Below, in pieces: positions 1-14,000 of a DNA stretch of 64,000 bases. The translations under genes and the position numbers were made by a program. Each line of letters begins with the position of its first letter. Position 1 is the stretch's first letter. The stretch is from Xylaria sp. FL1777 (Eukaryota > Ascomycota > Sordariomycetes > Xylariales > Xylariaceae): NCBI GenBank assembly GCA_022578965.1, contig MU400660.1, forward strand, positions 37,407 to 101,406, given 5' to 3'. The notes under the pieces were generated by a model that was not told where the DNA came from, searched no databases, and saw nothing but the letters and a program-made list of their open reading frames with translations.

Positions 1-3000
1 CTTAGATTAAATAGCGTAATATTAACAGAAATAACCTTATAAAAAAAACATAAAAAAAGTAAAAAGCGATTTTATTATGCTATTTTTTATAATAAATAAT
101 AAAGCTAATATAATTTTTTGCAGGTTTATAGCTTTGCTTTTTAATAAGCTAACAATTGCTTAAAAGCTTTTAGCTATTAAAGTTTATACTAATTTGCTTA
201 AAATGCTAAACTATTATTTATTTGTAAAAAATTAAGCTATAGTTAACTTTAACTACTTTTATACTTACGTACTAAAGGTTTTTTTATGGTGCATAATTAA
301 CTGCTTTAGTTTTAATGCTATTTAGCTACTATTAAATTTATTAAGCAAAAAAGGTTAGGTTTTTTTTTATATGCAAGTTTATGCGTATAAAGAAACAATG
401 CTTTAAAACATATATTTGTACAATTATGCAAGCAGCTTTTATTTTACAGAAAAACTAAAAAAAGAATTATTATTACATTATTTTCCAATAAACAAAAATA
501 CTTTTTTTTTTAGAAAAATAGTTTAAAAGCTTATTAATAAAAAGCAGATTTTAGTTTTTAATAAACAACTTATTAATAGCATAAATATAAACAATCTAAA
601 TTAAGGCGCTATACTAAAGCTTTTATTATTTGTTTTATAGCATTGTTTTAGTATTTTAATTAGAATGCTTGCTTTTAAACTTTAGGATTATTATTGCGCT
701 TGGTTAAATAGCAAGCTTTTATTTAAAGTTAAAAATTTAAATTAGCTAAAAAAGTTAAAAAAAAAAGCAGCAAAAAACGCTAAAGCATAAAAAAATTAAC
801 AAGCTAATTTAATAAATAATAATAACTTATTATTTAATAATAATTAGCAATTAATAAACATGGAAAAAAACTGGCTAAAGAAATCTCTGCATTTTTTACG
901 TTATAATTTTAACTAGTTTAAACAGTTACTTAAAAAAGTAAATAAGCTACTTAGTATATTAAATAACCTTAAATAACTTATTTAGTAAGCAAACATTAAA
1001 AACGTTAAAAATGCGCGTTTTAATATATTTACTAAAAATTAAACAAATATTTTTAACTGGATAAAAAATAGTAAAAATAGTAATAATGTTATACTAGCTA
1101 AATAAATTAGCGTTATACTAATGTAACTAGTGCAACTTAAATTAGCAATTTTAAAAAACTACATTAAAGAAAAAAATAAATATATTGTTTTAAAAAAGCT
1201 AAGTTATATATATAACTATAAAAACTTAGTTAAAAAAAGTAAGTTTATAATACTAAGTTTTAAGTTTAATTAAAACTAATAATATTTCTAAATATTAGTA
1301 TTAAATAATTTTAAAAGTAATATTGCTTTTGTTAAATATTTTCTTTTAATGAAATATTGCATTATTAGCTATATAATATGTGCAAAAAAAGGTTTAAATG
1401 TAAAACAAAGTAAGGTAGTTTTGTTTGTGTGCTAAAAGCTTGACTTTAATGCTAACGCAATACAAAAAAATGTACTAAAACTATTTACTACTATTAGTTT
1501 TTTAAAAAAACAAAGCAGCATTAAAAAATCTGTTGTTATTTAAGCTATATATGAAGTGTTTCTTTAGTTAAAAAAAAAAAACAGAATATTAATTACTGCT
1601 TTTATTAAAAGTATAGTAATAAGTATTAATAGCGTTATAATATATTTAGCAATAAAGTTTAAAGTGCGTAGTAAATAAACTTTTTAAAGTTTAACATTAA
1701 GAAATAAAAGTACTATATAACTATAGTAAAATAAGCTTGTTTTTATTATTAATAAAATTAGCATAGTTTTAGCTAAACTTTTATTTTAAGTTAAAAAAGC
1801 TATACGTAAAAACTGTAATATAAAGAACAAAAAACAATTTAGTGGCTTTTTATATATTTTTATAGCTAGTAACTTTGCTTAGTTTTTTTTAATAAGTAGC
1901 ATATTATTAGCTAAAGGTTTAATAAATTTAATAACCTTTATATAAGCAATATATAGCTATACTTTAAGTAAGCATTTAACACATAAAAAATGAAAAAAAT
2001 GCTAATAATAAAACTTAAAAAGCAATAATTATAATTTTAGCAATTAATATACATAAAATATAAATAATAAATATAAAAGTTATATTACTTATAAAGCTAT
2101 TAAAATTATAAGCAATAGCAATAAAAAGGCAATAACTGCTTAAATTGCTTATGTTATTAAAAGAGCTAAAAGCTTAGCACTAATAGAAAACGTTATAAAA
2201 TTAGTTTGCTTAAAATAGCAAATAAAAGCATAAAGCAATATGTAATTACGTGGTTTTTTAAATTAATTTCGCTTTAGAACTTAAACTAAAAAAAACTAAA
2301 ATATACTAAATGCTTAAGCAATAAATAACTTTTTATTGCTTTATTTTAGGCCTATTAATAGATTTTAACTTATTATACGTAATAATAAGCTGCAGTATAT
2401 TATTAACTTTAAAGCAGCATAGTTGTTTTTATAGTATAATAACTATGCTTTATTTTTATTTATTTTTTTATTAAAATACAAGCTAAGTATACTAATAATG
2501 AAATACTTTACTAAGGTTTAAGAATACTTATATGCATAAATAAATGCAGATAATAAAAAAAAAAAAGAAAGTTTTTATAAAAACATAAGATTTAATTTAG
2601 CTATTTTAGCTTATAATTTATTTAGTAAAAAAATGTTAATTATTATAATAATTAACATTTATCCTAGTTTAAATGTAGTAAACAAAAGTAAATTTTTAGC
2701 AAAAAGGTTTATTTTGTTTTTTATAGTAATATATATTTACTTAGCGCTAAATGTTTATTTTTATATAGAACTGCTTGCTTATATTTTTATTAAAAAAGTA
2801 AATAATAAAATAATATATTATTTAGCTTTAAAAAGTGGTATTATATTACTGTTTTTTAGTTTTAAGAAACAAAAAGTAAAAGTACTAAAGGTTATTAAAT
2901 TGCTTGTTATTTTTAGCTAAACAAGCATAGTTTATATAACTAGCTTAGCTATAACTAAATATAAGGCCTAAAAAAAAACATTTTTTAAAGTTGCTTTATG

Positions 3001-3290
3001 TTTAAACAGAATAGCAAATAGTAGCAAAAAAACTAACAATAAAAAAAAAGGCAGCAAAAGATTTTTATTTATATATGTTTAATTATTAAAGTTTACTAAT
3101 TTAAATGGCATATAGTTGCTTAGCAGTATAAAGCTAAATGTTTTTTTAAATACTTGCTTTTTTGTTAATTGCTAAGCATTAATAAATAAGTTAAATAATA
3201 TAAACATAAAAACTAAATTAAAAAACAGATCTATTAATATAAAAAAAAGAAAAATATAAAATAATCAAAATTTTATAATATGTTAATTAT
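1..3290 (+). pseudogene. Decayed Pif1-like helicase, probably Helitron type, 5' end outside window
   Basis: One + strand frame (codons starting at position 2) reads as protein for about 1,090 codons, broken by TAA/TAG/TGA that restore to Gln, Trp or Arg. Helicase motifs are visible after reversing G-to-A and C-to-T: Walker A at 1,514-1,531 (SSIKKS, expected GGTGKS), motif Ia at about 1,590-1,655 (ILITAFIKS, then VIIYLA for TIHSA), Walker B at 1,739-1,768 (VFIINKISIV, expected DEIS[IM]V), motif III at 1,838-1,897 (FSGFLYIFIASNFA, expected GG..Y.F.AGDFAQ.PPV). This order is that of the Pif1/RRM3 family, DNA helicases that Helitrons carry fused to a Rep nuclease. About 500 codons precede Walker A; I did not find the HUH nuclease, which may lie before the window. 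The frame stays coding-like after motif III to about 3,290 (positions 2,633-2,920 have no stop), but I could not match later Pif1 motifs there. Helicase family fairly sure; Helitron origin is inference. Confidence 0.6.
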
Positions 3291-3439
3291 TTACTAAATA
3301 GTTTGCATATTAAACAAAGGACTAATAGTTTTTAGCTTAAAGAATTAAGTTGTAGTAACTACAAGCATTAAAATAATAAAGCCCTTAAAAGTATAAAATA
3401 GCATTATATTTAGTAGTAATATATTATATATATTAGTTA

Positions 3440-3620
3440 AACTAATTAATTACTTAATTAATTAATTGATTAATTAACTAAACCTTTTATACTAATATAT
3501 TTTATTATATTATAAATAAAGTTTGCTATATTTAAAACTTTTTAAAAAGTATATAAAGTGGCTAAAGCTTTATATTTAATATTAAAGTAAATTAATTAAT
3601 TAATTAATTAATTAATAATA
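3440..3620. repeat. TTAA/ATTA simple-repeat tracts
   Basis: Two short runs of (TTAA)n-like sequence lie at about 3,443-3,480 and 3,590-3,616, separated by ordinary AT-rich sequence. They are low-complexity and carry no coding signal. Confidence 0.7.
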
Positions 3621-4497
3621 TGTTAACTATTAAAAATGCTTAGCTTAATTGTTTAGTATGTTTAATTTATTAATTAAGTTAGCGCTGCTTTAGCAACCTT
3701 TATATAAGGGCTGCTTTTATGTTATATGTATATTTGTGTTTTTTTTTTGCTACTTTATTTTTTTACTTTTTACGAAAAGGGTGGGTTTTCTATAGTAGTC
3801 GGTATGTTTTTTAGCTTACTTATTGTTCTTTTAAACCTATTAGTAGCTAGCTATAGCGTTAATAGTGTATTAATTAGCTAAATGAACAAGTAGTGCTTAT
3901 AAAACAAAAAAAAAGAAAAAAAGTTGTTATATGTTCTTTAATGTTATTTTTTTTTTAATTTAAGGCACTTTTTAAGTTTTAAAGTAGCTAGCTTATAGCG
4001 CACTTTAAAACTTATAAAAAGCTTACGCTTTTTTTAATATATATGCTTAATTAACTTTTCTATATATAGCTATATAAAATGTATAAATAAGTAATAAAAT
4101 AGATTATAATAAGTAAAGTAATTATGTAATATGTTTAAGCATAGCTTAGTTGCAATATAGTTAAACAAAAAGTATACCTGTTTTTTTACAAACTTAGCAA
4201 TAGATTTAAAACATATAAAAAAAACAAACAGTAAAAGTTATAAAGGTTTAACATTAATTAGGCATGTTTTATTTAATTATTTTATTTTTTTAATATTAAT
4301 TAATTTATTGTACTAAGATGTGTACTATATAGTTTATTTAATATATAAAAGTATTAAACTAGTGTTTATAGCTATGCTATTTTATTTTATGCTACTTTAT
4401 TTTAGTAGTAATAATAAAATTAGTGCTAAGAACTAAAAGGTATAGTTACTTTGTATTTAAAAAAAAAAAAAAAAAAAACGTAAAACGCTTATGATTT

Positions 4498-4609
4498 TTA
4501 GCAGCAATAAAAATATTAGCACTACTTGAGTTATTAATGTAATAAATAATGGCTATATATTTATGAATGCTAGCAGTAATAAAAGTAGTGGCATTACTTA
4601 AGTTATTAA
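4498..4609 (+). repeat. Imperfect duplication, period about 71 bp
   Basis: A ~40-bp block (TAGCAG.AATAAAA then GCA.TACTT.AGTTATTAA) occurs at about 4,498-4,538 and again at about 4,569-4,609. Most differences are transitions. Confidence 0.5.
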
Positions 4610-5400
4610 AGCGAAAGTTAAAAACTAAAAATATTATGTTTTTAATAAAATTTGTTTTTAGGCGCTACTTTTTACTATAAACATTATAACTAATATAGCT
4701 TAATTTTTAGTATATAATTATTAGCTAAAAAGTTAGTTTTGCTACTATTGTTTATTGTATTAATAATTAATTTTTTTTTAGTAATATTATTAAGCTTTTT
4801 ATTAAAGCTTTTTATTTTTTACTTTTAAAATGCCCTTTTTATAAAACAATAACCTAGGTTTAGTAAGCTTACTGAAAAAACTAATTTAAAACGTAAAAAC
4901 AGCACATATAAAAAGTAATACTATATGCAATTATTACGTAATTATGCATTTTATTTAAAGAGCATAATTGTAATAAAACTTGTTTTTTTCTTTTTATTAG
5001 CATTATTACTAAATAACAACTAGTTTTATTTAACTTTTTGGATTTTCTTTAAATAAGCTTACAGTTATAAATATATTTTTAATTTTTAGTGCTTAAGACT
5101 TTTTTTTTACATAAATAAATTGCCGAGGTAAAAAGAGAAGCTATAATAATATAAATATTTGTTGTTAAAATCCGTAAAGTTAGAAAAAAAATATAAATCT
5201 ATTTAGTATTACACTTAAAACTTTTGTTTAATATTGATTTTAGAGTATAATATAACTTAAAATTTAAAAGGTTAATAAATATTTAAAAAAAACTAAATTT
5301 AATTATATTATTAATGATTTTACTACAGAGTTAATACTAAGTAATAAAAAGTTAAAAGTAGAAAAATAATTAGCTATAATAGCTTTACGTTAACTAAAAG

Positions 5401-6430
5401 CTTAAAGCTATTAAAAAAAAGAAAAATAACTGCTACGCTTTATTTTTGTAAGAAAATTAATTAATAAACTATTAGTTAGGTTTTTATGCATTAATTTCTG
5501 CAGAAGCGGAAAATTGTTTATGCGTAGGGCCTAAAATTTAGCTGCTGCTTTAATTTAGGTTATAAGCTTAATACTACTTAAACAGTGTTTTAAATGCTTA
5601 AAAAAACATAGCAAATTTCTTAGCTACGTTATTTCTTGTTTAGTAGATTATTAATCTTAAATATAATATATATATACTAGTTATTATTACAAAAGCAAGA
5701 GATCTTTTTGTTTATTTAAAGAATTTTATATGTATTAGCTATTTGATTTGCTATTTATATTATATAATACTTACTAATAAAGTAAAATTAATAAAGAATT
5801 AATTTTTTAATGTTATAATTTTAATACTACTAGAATTTTTATTACTTTTTATAGACTAAAAACTAGTTTTATAAATATATAATAAAAAAGATTTATTTAT
5901 GTTTACTATTGCTTATAAAAGTAAATATTTATAAGATAGCTATGTTGCAATTAAAAATAGCATTAAAACAACAAATGCTAATTATAACACTTAAAAACAA
6001 ATAAAATTATTTACTTTAAAAAAAGCTTATGTTTAGGATGCTTTAAATAAAAACGTTTATAGCGTTAAACCAACTATTAAGTATACTTAATATACTAAAA
6101 AAAAATGGCCTTTTTATAAGTGTTTTGTAAAACTGTTTTAAAATGCTATAAAGCAGCTTTATTTAAATATGCGTTTTAATAATATAAAAACAAATAAAAC
6201 TAATTATATATTAGATAATATGTTACTATAAAAAGTAAAACAAGTATTGCTTGCTATAAAAAACATTAATTTTGTTATAAAAGAAATCAATTTTATTATT
6301 TTATAAAAATTTAAATAATTTCTTTATTTAAAAAAAATAGCCAATAATAATTACTAGATATTTTACTTTTATAATATATGTGCTACTATAATTAAATTAA
6401 TAAATAACTAAAATAACTAATAAATTTAAA
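5401..6430 (+). pseudogene. Unidentified decayed coding stretch
   Basis: The frame starting at 5,401 reads as protein-like sequence for about 340 codons. Its stops are mainly TAA or TAG at places where Gln or Trp would fit. Short legible pieces include ALISAEAENCLCVGPK near 5,490-5,535, DLFVYLKNFICISYLI near 5,701-5,750 and KPTIKYT near 6,061-6,081. I do not recognise the family. It lies downstream of the Pif1-like relic on the same strand but in another frame and about 2 kb away, so a shared element is possible but not shown. I see no zinc knuckle, YxDD or Walker motif. It is probably a fragment of a transposon protein because it carries the same mutation pattern as the rest. Confidence 0.35.
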
Positions 6431-9400
6431 AAGAAAACAAATCTAAAATTAAGACTTAAATATTATAAGGTTTTTTATAATAATTTATAACTTATTTATT
6501 AACTTAAAAAAACTGAACTTATATTAATTAATATTAGTTATATGTTATAAAATATTGCTATTTATTACAGTTATAGCAAAAAACTTAAGAGTATATATAT
6601 AGCATAATAAACTACTTAAACTTGGGCTATTTTTTTATACTTTGTATTGCTAATAAAGCAGCTATTCTTAGCGTGCGTTATATATTTGCTTAAGTAAAAA
6701 CAAGGTTTTTTTGCGTAAATTGTTTTGTTTATTTTTTAACTTAACTAATTAATTATGCTTATGTTTTAGTTATTATTAGTGTTTTTTTTACTTTATAGTT
6801 ACTTACTTTATGAACTAAACATAAAAAGTATAATAGTAGTTCATTTTAGTTAATAATAATAGGAAATATTTTAATATATAGCAGCTAAAACATATGTTGT
6901 TTAATAGTAATAATAAATAGTTTAATTTAGTAGTCCGTTATTTAATTAACATAGAACATAAGTTAACTGTAATATAATATATAGCTTTAGCAGTAAAGTT
7001 TTAATTATTAGTTAATTTAAGTATAATAATTGTATAACTGTAAGCTTTAATAGTTTAATATAATGTATATGTGATAAATTTATATTTATAAGAGTTGTTT
7101 TAGTACTAAGCGTAATATAACGTTTTATTTAAGAACGAAGCCTTTAGTTTTGCATTATTAACTAGTTAACTGTTATTTAGCTCTAAATAGCAAAATATAA
7201 AACGTAAAAAGTTAAGCGTTATATTTATTGCTTAAATATTAAGCAAACTATAATAGTTATAAATAAGTAGCTAGTTTGCTGTAATGCTAATTTTATGTGT
7301 TATTAATAGTTTTTAAAAGTTATTATTATTAAAAGGGAAATTGTTGCAAATTTTTAATAAATATGTAGGCCTAGCAAAATTTGTTAATTAAGTGTAAGAA
7401 AATAAAAACTAATAGTATTATATAGCATATTATGCAGCTATAATTATGAGACCTTAAAGTACTTTAGCTAAACTATTACTAGTTATTAAATAGTAGCTAG
7501 AAGTAATAACTAGTATATTAATATAGTTCGTATAAGTATTAATAATATATATAAGCTATTTTTTAGGTTAATAACTATTGCTAAAAAGCCTAGAGTAAAT
7601 AAAAAAGCAGCGCAACATAGCAAATAAAATAATAATGTAATTAGATTTTTATTAACTAAGATAAGTTGTTTTTAAAGGATAAAAAACATAAAAATATAAT
7701 CTAGAACAGTATAGTTATAATAAAACTATATATAATTTTGATTTTCTTGTAAAAAGCAATATATTTAATGATTAATAAATAAAAGTTTGTTGTAATTAAT
7801 GGAAGTAATATATAGCAGGGCAGAAAAATTTACCTTTATTTTATATACTTTATTACAAAAATATGTTATAAAAACATAAAACATTAAAACACTTTAGCAA
7901 AGATTAAATTAGTATAGCTATTAATTAAACAAGGGTATTATAGCGTAAGTATTCTTAATGCTAGTAACATATAGTATATACTGCTTAAACTTAACAGAAA
8001 GTATAAAACAAAAGCGTATTAGTTTTTAAAAAGATTAGAATAAATGTATTAAAGGCATTTTTAATAATTAGAAAAAAAAAAAAAGGAATGTTATATATAT
8101 AAAAAACAAGCAGCTTTAATTGCTTGTTTTTTTAAAACAAGATCTGATAATATTTTTTAGTATTATTAATACTTAAAACGTGGTAGCTATAGGTATTAAT
8201 GCTAGTATATATAGCTTAAAAGGTATGTGTTTATAAAAGCCTTTAGTAACTAAATATGGCTTAATTATACAGCTAAGCATTAAGATATTATTGTAATGTT
8301 TTTGCTTTTATAGTAGACTTTTTATAAACTATATTACTAAAAATAGCTATATTTTAATTATTAACTTTAATTAATTTTGTTTTGTTTAAATGCTAAATTT
8401 CTAATGTTTTAATTAATTAGGTATATTTAAAGGTAGTTATAAAATAAATACACTATATCTTTTTTTTATACTTAAAAAAGGGGTATAGTTTTTATAGGCT
8501 TTTTTGCTTTATTTTAATATAGAAAAATATAAGAATTAGGGTATTTATAGGCCTTTATAAACATATTATGTAGTAAAACAATATAAAACAATATATTATT
8601 TTAAAAAAGAAAATAATTAATAATGCTATAATAGCACATCTTGTAGTGTTATGTTATATTTACTTAGTAATATATTTTAATTATAACGTAAAAAACTAAA
8701 GGTTATATAGCAAGTTAAGCTAAAGCATTAACCTTTTATTTTTATTTAAGTAGCTTTTTTGGTAAAATGTTAGGTTAGCTAAGGCCTAAAATAGCTATTT
8801 AATATAGCGTTAGCTAATTAATTTTAATTAATTAAATTTAACTACTTGTATTAGAAGCAATAATTTGCTACTTTATTACGGATATAATTTGTATTAAGTT
8901 AAACGTATTTATTAATTAAAAAAAGTGTAAATTAGTAAGTTAATAAATAAGTTAACTAGTTAACTAACTAGCTAGCTAACTAGCTAATTAGCTAACTAAG
9001 CGCTTTAGTTTAAGATTTAGCTAAAATAGTAATACTTGCAGCAATAATTAATTAATATAAAAACAAAAGTGTTATATCTTTAGTAAGGTTTATAGCTATA
9101 TATATTAAGTAAGTTAGTTAATTAAGTGGGTATAAGTTAGCTTATAAGGTTATTAGTGTTGTTAAGTAACTGTATAGTTAAAAAAAGGTCCTAAAAACAA
9201 CCTAGAATAACTTATATACTATAAGCTATTTAAAAAAGCGTAAGTACTTTTAGGACAGTATAAATTATATTGCGTATAAAGTACCTTGGTTTTTAAGGAA
9301 ATTTTAAACGTTTATAAAATTTATAAAGTTTATACGTTAATAGCGCAGCAAAAGCATAAAAGTATTGCTGCTTAAAAACAAGATTTTTAGATTAAGAAGT

Positions 9401-10475
9401 AAAAGTACTTTAAAACTAGCACTAATTGTACTATGTGCTAAATATTTTAAGGGATTTAAAAAGGTATTAGTTTAAAAAGTTAAATAGTTTAATAAAAGTG
9501 TTTAGTTGTAAAGTTATTAAAAATAAAAAGGCTAGCAAAAGTATAGTAAATTAATTGTTTAATTTAAGCTATTTTACTAAAGGTATTATTAAGTTATAAT
9601 TAGTATATATTTAGGAGCAGTTTGTATAAGTTAGTACTATAAAAGAAATAAGTTTAGTTTAGCAATAGCTTTGCAAAACTGTTTAGCTATTAAAAGTTTT
9701 AAAATAGCTTTATAAAAGTGTTTAGCTATTTTGGTTAATGGTTAGTTTATATATAGTATATATATTAACATGTTTAATTTATATTTAAATAGTATAGCGT
9801 ATATATAAATATGTATAGTTAAAAAGGTTGTTTAAAAGTAAATAAAAAAAAGAATTGCTAATAAAGCTATAACTTACTTAAGTAAAGATTTTTTAAGCAT
9901 TATTAAAGTCGAAAAATAAGATGTAATTTATATAAAAGTGTATTAATTGCAAAGGTGGCTAATAAAGCTATATATAGCTAAAGTGCTAATTATATAAGTG
10001 TTAAAGAAAATGTTTATTTGCTTACTTTTACTAATCTTACTTGTTTTAATAACTAATTTTATTATTATTATTACTACTATTACTTTAGCTTACGTTTACT
10101 TTAGTACGTTTGCAAATCTAATTTGTGGCTAAGAATAGCTATTAATTTATTACAGTTATTTAAAAATCCACTTTGTTTTAGCTGCTATGTTTTCTATAGT
10201 ATATATTTTTGTTTAGCTTAGTTTAAGTATATATGCTAATTAATATCTAGCTTTTATATATTATAAACTGCTTGTTGCAATACTTTTTAGCAGTAATGCT
10301 AATCCTAAAAATAAAAGTAAATAACTTAGTGCAGTAAGGTTATATTTAGCTAATATTTATAAAATATATATTTATTAAGCATACTAAAATCTTAAAGCTA
10401 TGCTATTATTGCATTAGCTATATTATAGTAATATATAATATTTTTTTTATTGCTAGCTTTTTATTATTAATTATT
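6431..10475. other. No gene recognised; AT-rich repeat-derived sequence
   Basis: Composition is balanced between A and T, unlike the A-rich coding relics, and no frame stays protein-like. The stretch includes the CTAACTAG-type simple repeat near 8.95 kb. Nothing else could be assigned. Confidence 0.4.
8940..9000. repeat. TAACTAGC-type simple repeat
   Basis: About 50 bp of near-tandem TAACTAGC / TAACTAGT units. The same GCTAACTAGCTAATT string occurs near the start of the ~300-bp repeats at 10.5, 17.9 and 27.9 kb, so this could be a remnant of one end of that repeat. Confidence 0.55.
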
Positions 10476-10772
10476 AAAGTAAAGTAAAGTAGTTAAACAA
10501 GCTAACTAGCTAATTAAAGTAAGTTTAAGCTAAATTATATAGTAGGAATAAAGGAGTAAGTATTGCGCTAAATTTTAAAGCATAAACTTAAACATTATAA
10601 ACAATATAATAAAAATTAGCTATAGTTGCTTTATTTATATTATTATATAGCTTTTTTATTGATTGTTTTATTTTTTAATTTATATATAGCTTAATTGCTT
10701 AAATGTATAAGTTATAACTTATTTTTTTATAATTGAAGTATTATAGTAAATCTAGCGCAATTATATTGCTAC
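10476..10772 (+). repeat. Dispersed ~300-bp repeat, copy 1
   Basis: It begins AAAGTAAAGTAAAGTAG and ends near GCGCAATTATATTGCT. It matches copies at 17,836-18,137 (inverted) and 27,907-28,210 (direct) over nearly its whole length. Flanks of the three copies are unrelated, so the repeat has defined ends. Copy 1 plus inverted copy 2 would frame a 7.66-kb unit holding the 11.0-15.9 kb coding relic; I could not find a target duplication around that pair. Confidence 0.75.
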
Positions 10773-11041
10773 GATTTTTTATTTATAATAAATAATACTA
10801 TAAAACCTATAAACAAACGATTTATTATTGTTAATTTATATGTTTAATTTATTTATTAATTAATTGCTATAATTTTTATATGCAAGTTATAATATATTAT
10901 ACTTAGCTGCTTTAGCTAGTAATAAGCAAGATTTGCTTAATATAAGCAGTTTAGCTACAATTAGTAATAAGCATTTAAGCTAGTAGCTTTTAATTAATAA
11001 GGCTTAAAATAAACGTGTAAAAATGTTAAACTGTTTTTTTT

Positions 11042-14000
11042 GGCTTAGCTTGCAAAGCGTTTTTATTTTTTTCGGCAGAACAACAATTAAGTGTTAAAAA
11101 GCTAGTACAATTCTTAAAATAGCATAGCTAAAAAACTTATTGCTAGAAACCTTTAAAGAGCTAAAAGAAAAGAATTTTTATTAGAAAACTAGTGCTTTTT
11201 AAAAAAAAAAACACGATTGCTTTTATATAAACAAAAAAAATAAAAAACAAGCTTAAAAAAAAGTAAGTATTGCTAAAACTTCTAAAAGTTATAATATAAG
11301 CAAATTTAACGCTTATTTATATTAAACAAGTCTAAGCTTATATATTAGTATAAAAAGTAGTTAATAATTAAAAATATACTTTGTTTTTTAAGCTAATACT
11401 ATTTTTTATTAAAGAATAAAAAGCAAGGTTTTTTAGTTGTAAGTTAGCTATTGCTTAAAAACTTTGCGTAAAACGCAGCTATTATTTTTTTATAGCACTT
11501 ATTTTTAAATAAGCAAGCCTTAAAAAAAAGAAAAAAGCATGCTACTTTTATGAATAAAAAAGCTATAAAAAAATAAAGCTTGCTTAATAAAACTAAAGTA
11601 ATAAAATTTTTCAAAAAGTTATATAATAACTTAAATAAGATATTATATAAGAATTTTTATAAGATATTAAACATCTAAATAAATAAAGAATCTAGGTTAA
11701 TTTTTACTTTAGAAAAACAAAAAAAGCGCGTAAAGCATAAAAAAAAGTTAATTATTTATATAATTATAACTTTAATAAACCTTTATATATTATTATTAAT
11801 GCTATTAAGCTAGCTATTAATATAATTATATTAGCTGCTAAAAAAGTTATTATTAAAGGGTAATAAGTAAAACTAGCTTAATACTTTGCTTATAATTAAG
11901 ATATAAATAATATTACTAAGCAAATATAATAGCTAAAGTTAAAACAAAAAAACGTAGCAATTATAAAAGAAGAACTAAAAAAAATGCTAAAAAAACTGCA
12001 AAATTAATATATTTAGCTTATTAATTAAAAACTATAAGCACTGCAATATTATAAAATTAATATAAACTTGTTAAAAGAGCAAATGTTTAGCATTAATGCT
12101 ATAACTTCTAGGTATTTATAAAGAAGTAAATATAATTTTAAAGAATAAAAACAAAATAAATAATTGTTTAATTTTTTATAACAAGTAAGGTTAAGCAATC
12201 TTTATTTAGCAAAAGCAATTATTTATTAAAAATGTAGTATAAATAATTACTACGTTTATAAGTGCAGCTTTGCTTATAAATTAAAACAAAAAAACATTAT
12301 ATACTAGAACTTTAAATAGTGTTTAAAAAAGCTAAGATTTTTTGCAAGCTTTAAATATATAGAAGTTTTTTTAGAAGTTATAAAGATTAGCAAAAATAAA
12401 AAAAGAATACTTAATGCTGCAATAAAATAAATATATAACTTTGTTTTAAGCAATAATAAGCCGTTAAAGTAAAAAGCTTATTATTAACTTTAAAAAAGAA
12501 ACCTTGTTTTAAATAATAAAGATTTAAATGCTAAAATAAGAAGCAAACAAAAAGAACTAAAAAATAAAAAACTTTACTAGCTAAAAAACAAGTAGCTAGC
12601 TTAATTTTCGAGTAGAAAATCTAACAATTAAACTTTTATATTTTATAAAATAAAATTAGTAAAGGCCTATAATATTAAAAAAAACAACTTAATAAATAGT
12701 AAGCTAAATAATAGCTTTATTATAACTAATTAAGACTTTATATAAAGTATTTCTTATAATATAAATAGCACTAAAATCTTGCAAAGCTATATATTAAGCA
12801 AAAAGATTAGTATAAATATGTTTTAAGCTAATTATTATAAACTTTTATTAAGAAAAGCTGCTTTTTATTAAACAAAAGGTAAAAAAAAACTTAAAAAGCT
12901 AAAAAAAAAGCCCTTTATAAATTAAACAATTAAAAAGGTTTATTTAAATAACAACAAGTTTTTTACTTAATTTAATATTAAAAATACATAAATAAACGAT
13001 AATTTTTTTAAGCAAAATATTTTATTAAAAATAAAAGGTTTTAATTATTAAAGACTTTAAGGGATATAAAAAGCAAGGCTTACAAAAAAAAATTTAGAAT
13101 TTGAAAAAATGTAAGCTAAAAAGTTTAAGGACTTTTTAAACAAAAAAACAGATGTTATTTTTAAAGATCTTATAATAAAAGTTTTAAAGTACTTTAGTGT
13201 TTTTATTTAAACAATTGCTTAAACAAAAGCTAAATTATATTTTAAGGCAGCAAAAGTTCTTAAGCTAATGCTAAAAACAATACTACTGCTTTTAAATAAC
13301 CCTAGTAAAGATTTAAATTAATAAATTAAGCTAAATATACTATAGCTTATTTTAAAAGAAAAAAGCAATAAGTTAAAATATAAAGCTTAATTAAAAACTT
13401 TATTACATGAGATTTTAACTTAAGTAAACATAAAGAATGCCTTTTTTTATAAAAGGATAAACTCTTTGGAAAAAAACATAAAATTTTAACAAATAGCAGC
13501 TAAAAAAGCACAAGCAGGCTTTTAGCTAGTATTATAGTTAACTAATTAACTTAATAAATAAAAATTGCTAAGTAGTACTTGCAAAACTAGCTTTTTGTTA
13601 GATTATTTAGTAGTATAAATTAACAATAGAATAAATTATAACAGTTTTATTATATATATTTATATGTTTTAACTTAGCTTTATAACTGCTTTTTTAAAAA
13701 AGCGTTGCTATAAAATAATAAAGGTTGTTTATAATTAAAACTAATAAAATAATCAAGTAATATTGTTTTTTGCTTATATTGCTTTGGACTTTTAAACGTT
13801 AAAAAACAAGTTAAAGTTTAATAAAATGCTTTTAAGAATTTTAAACTAATATAACACTATATATTTATTATTTAAAAATAACTTAAAAAAATAAAAATTG
13901 CTAATTATTATACTTTTATTGCTTTTTAAAAAAGTAGTATTTTTAATTAAACTTTGGCTTAATGCTAATTTTGTGTTAGTAATGCTAAAAGGAGTAAATA

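Larger units (their letters stand above)
3291..5400. other. No gene seen; AT-rich spacer with simple repeats
   Basis: I see no sustained reading frame on either strand. The stretch holds TTAA tracts near 3.4-3.6 kb, a few bases that kept G and C (about 3,770-3,805, 4,850 and 5,120), an A-run of about 20 at 4,459-4,478 and a short imperfect duplication at 4,498-4,609. The A-run could be a retrotransposon tail, but nothing recognisable lies next to it. Confidence 0.5.
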
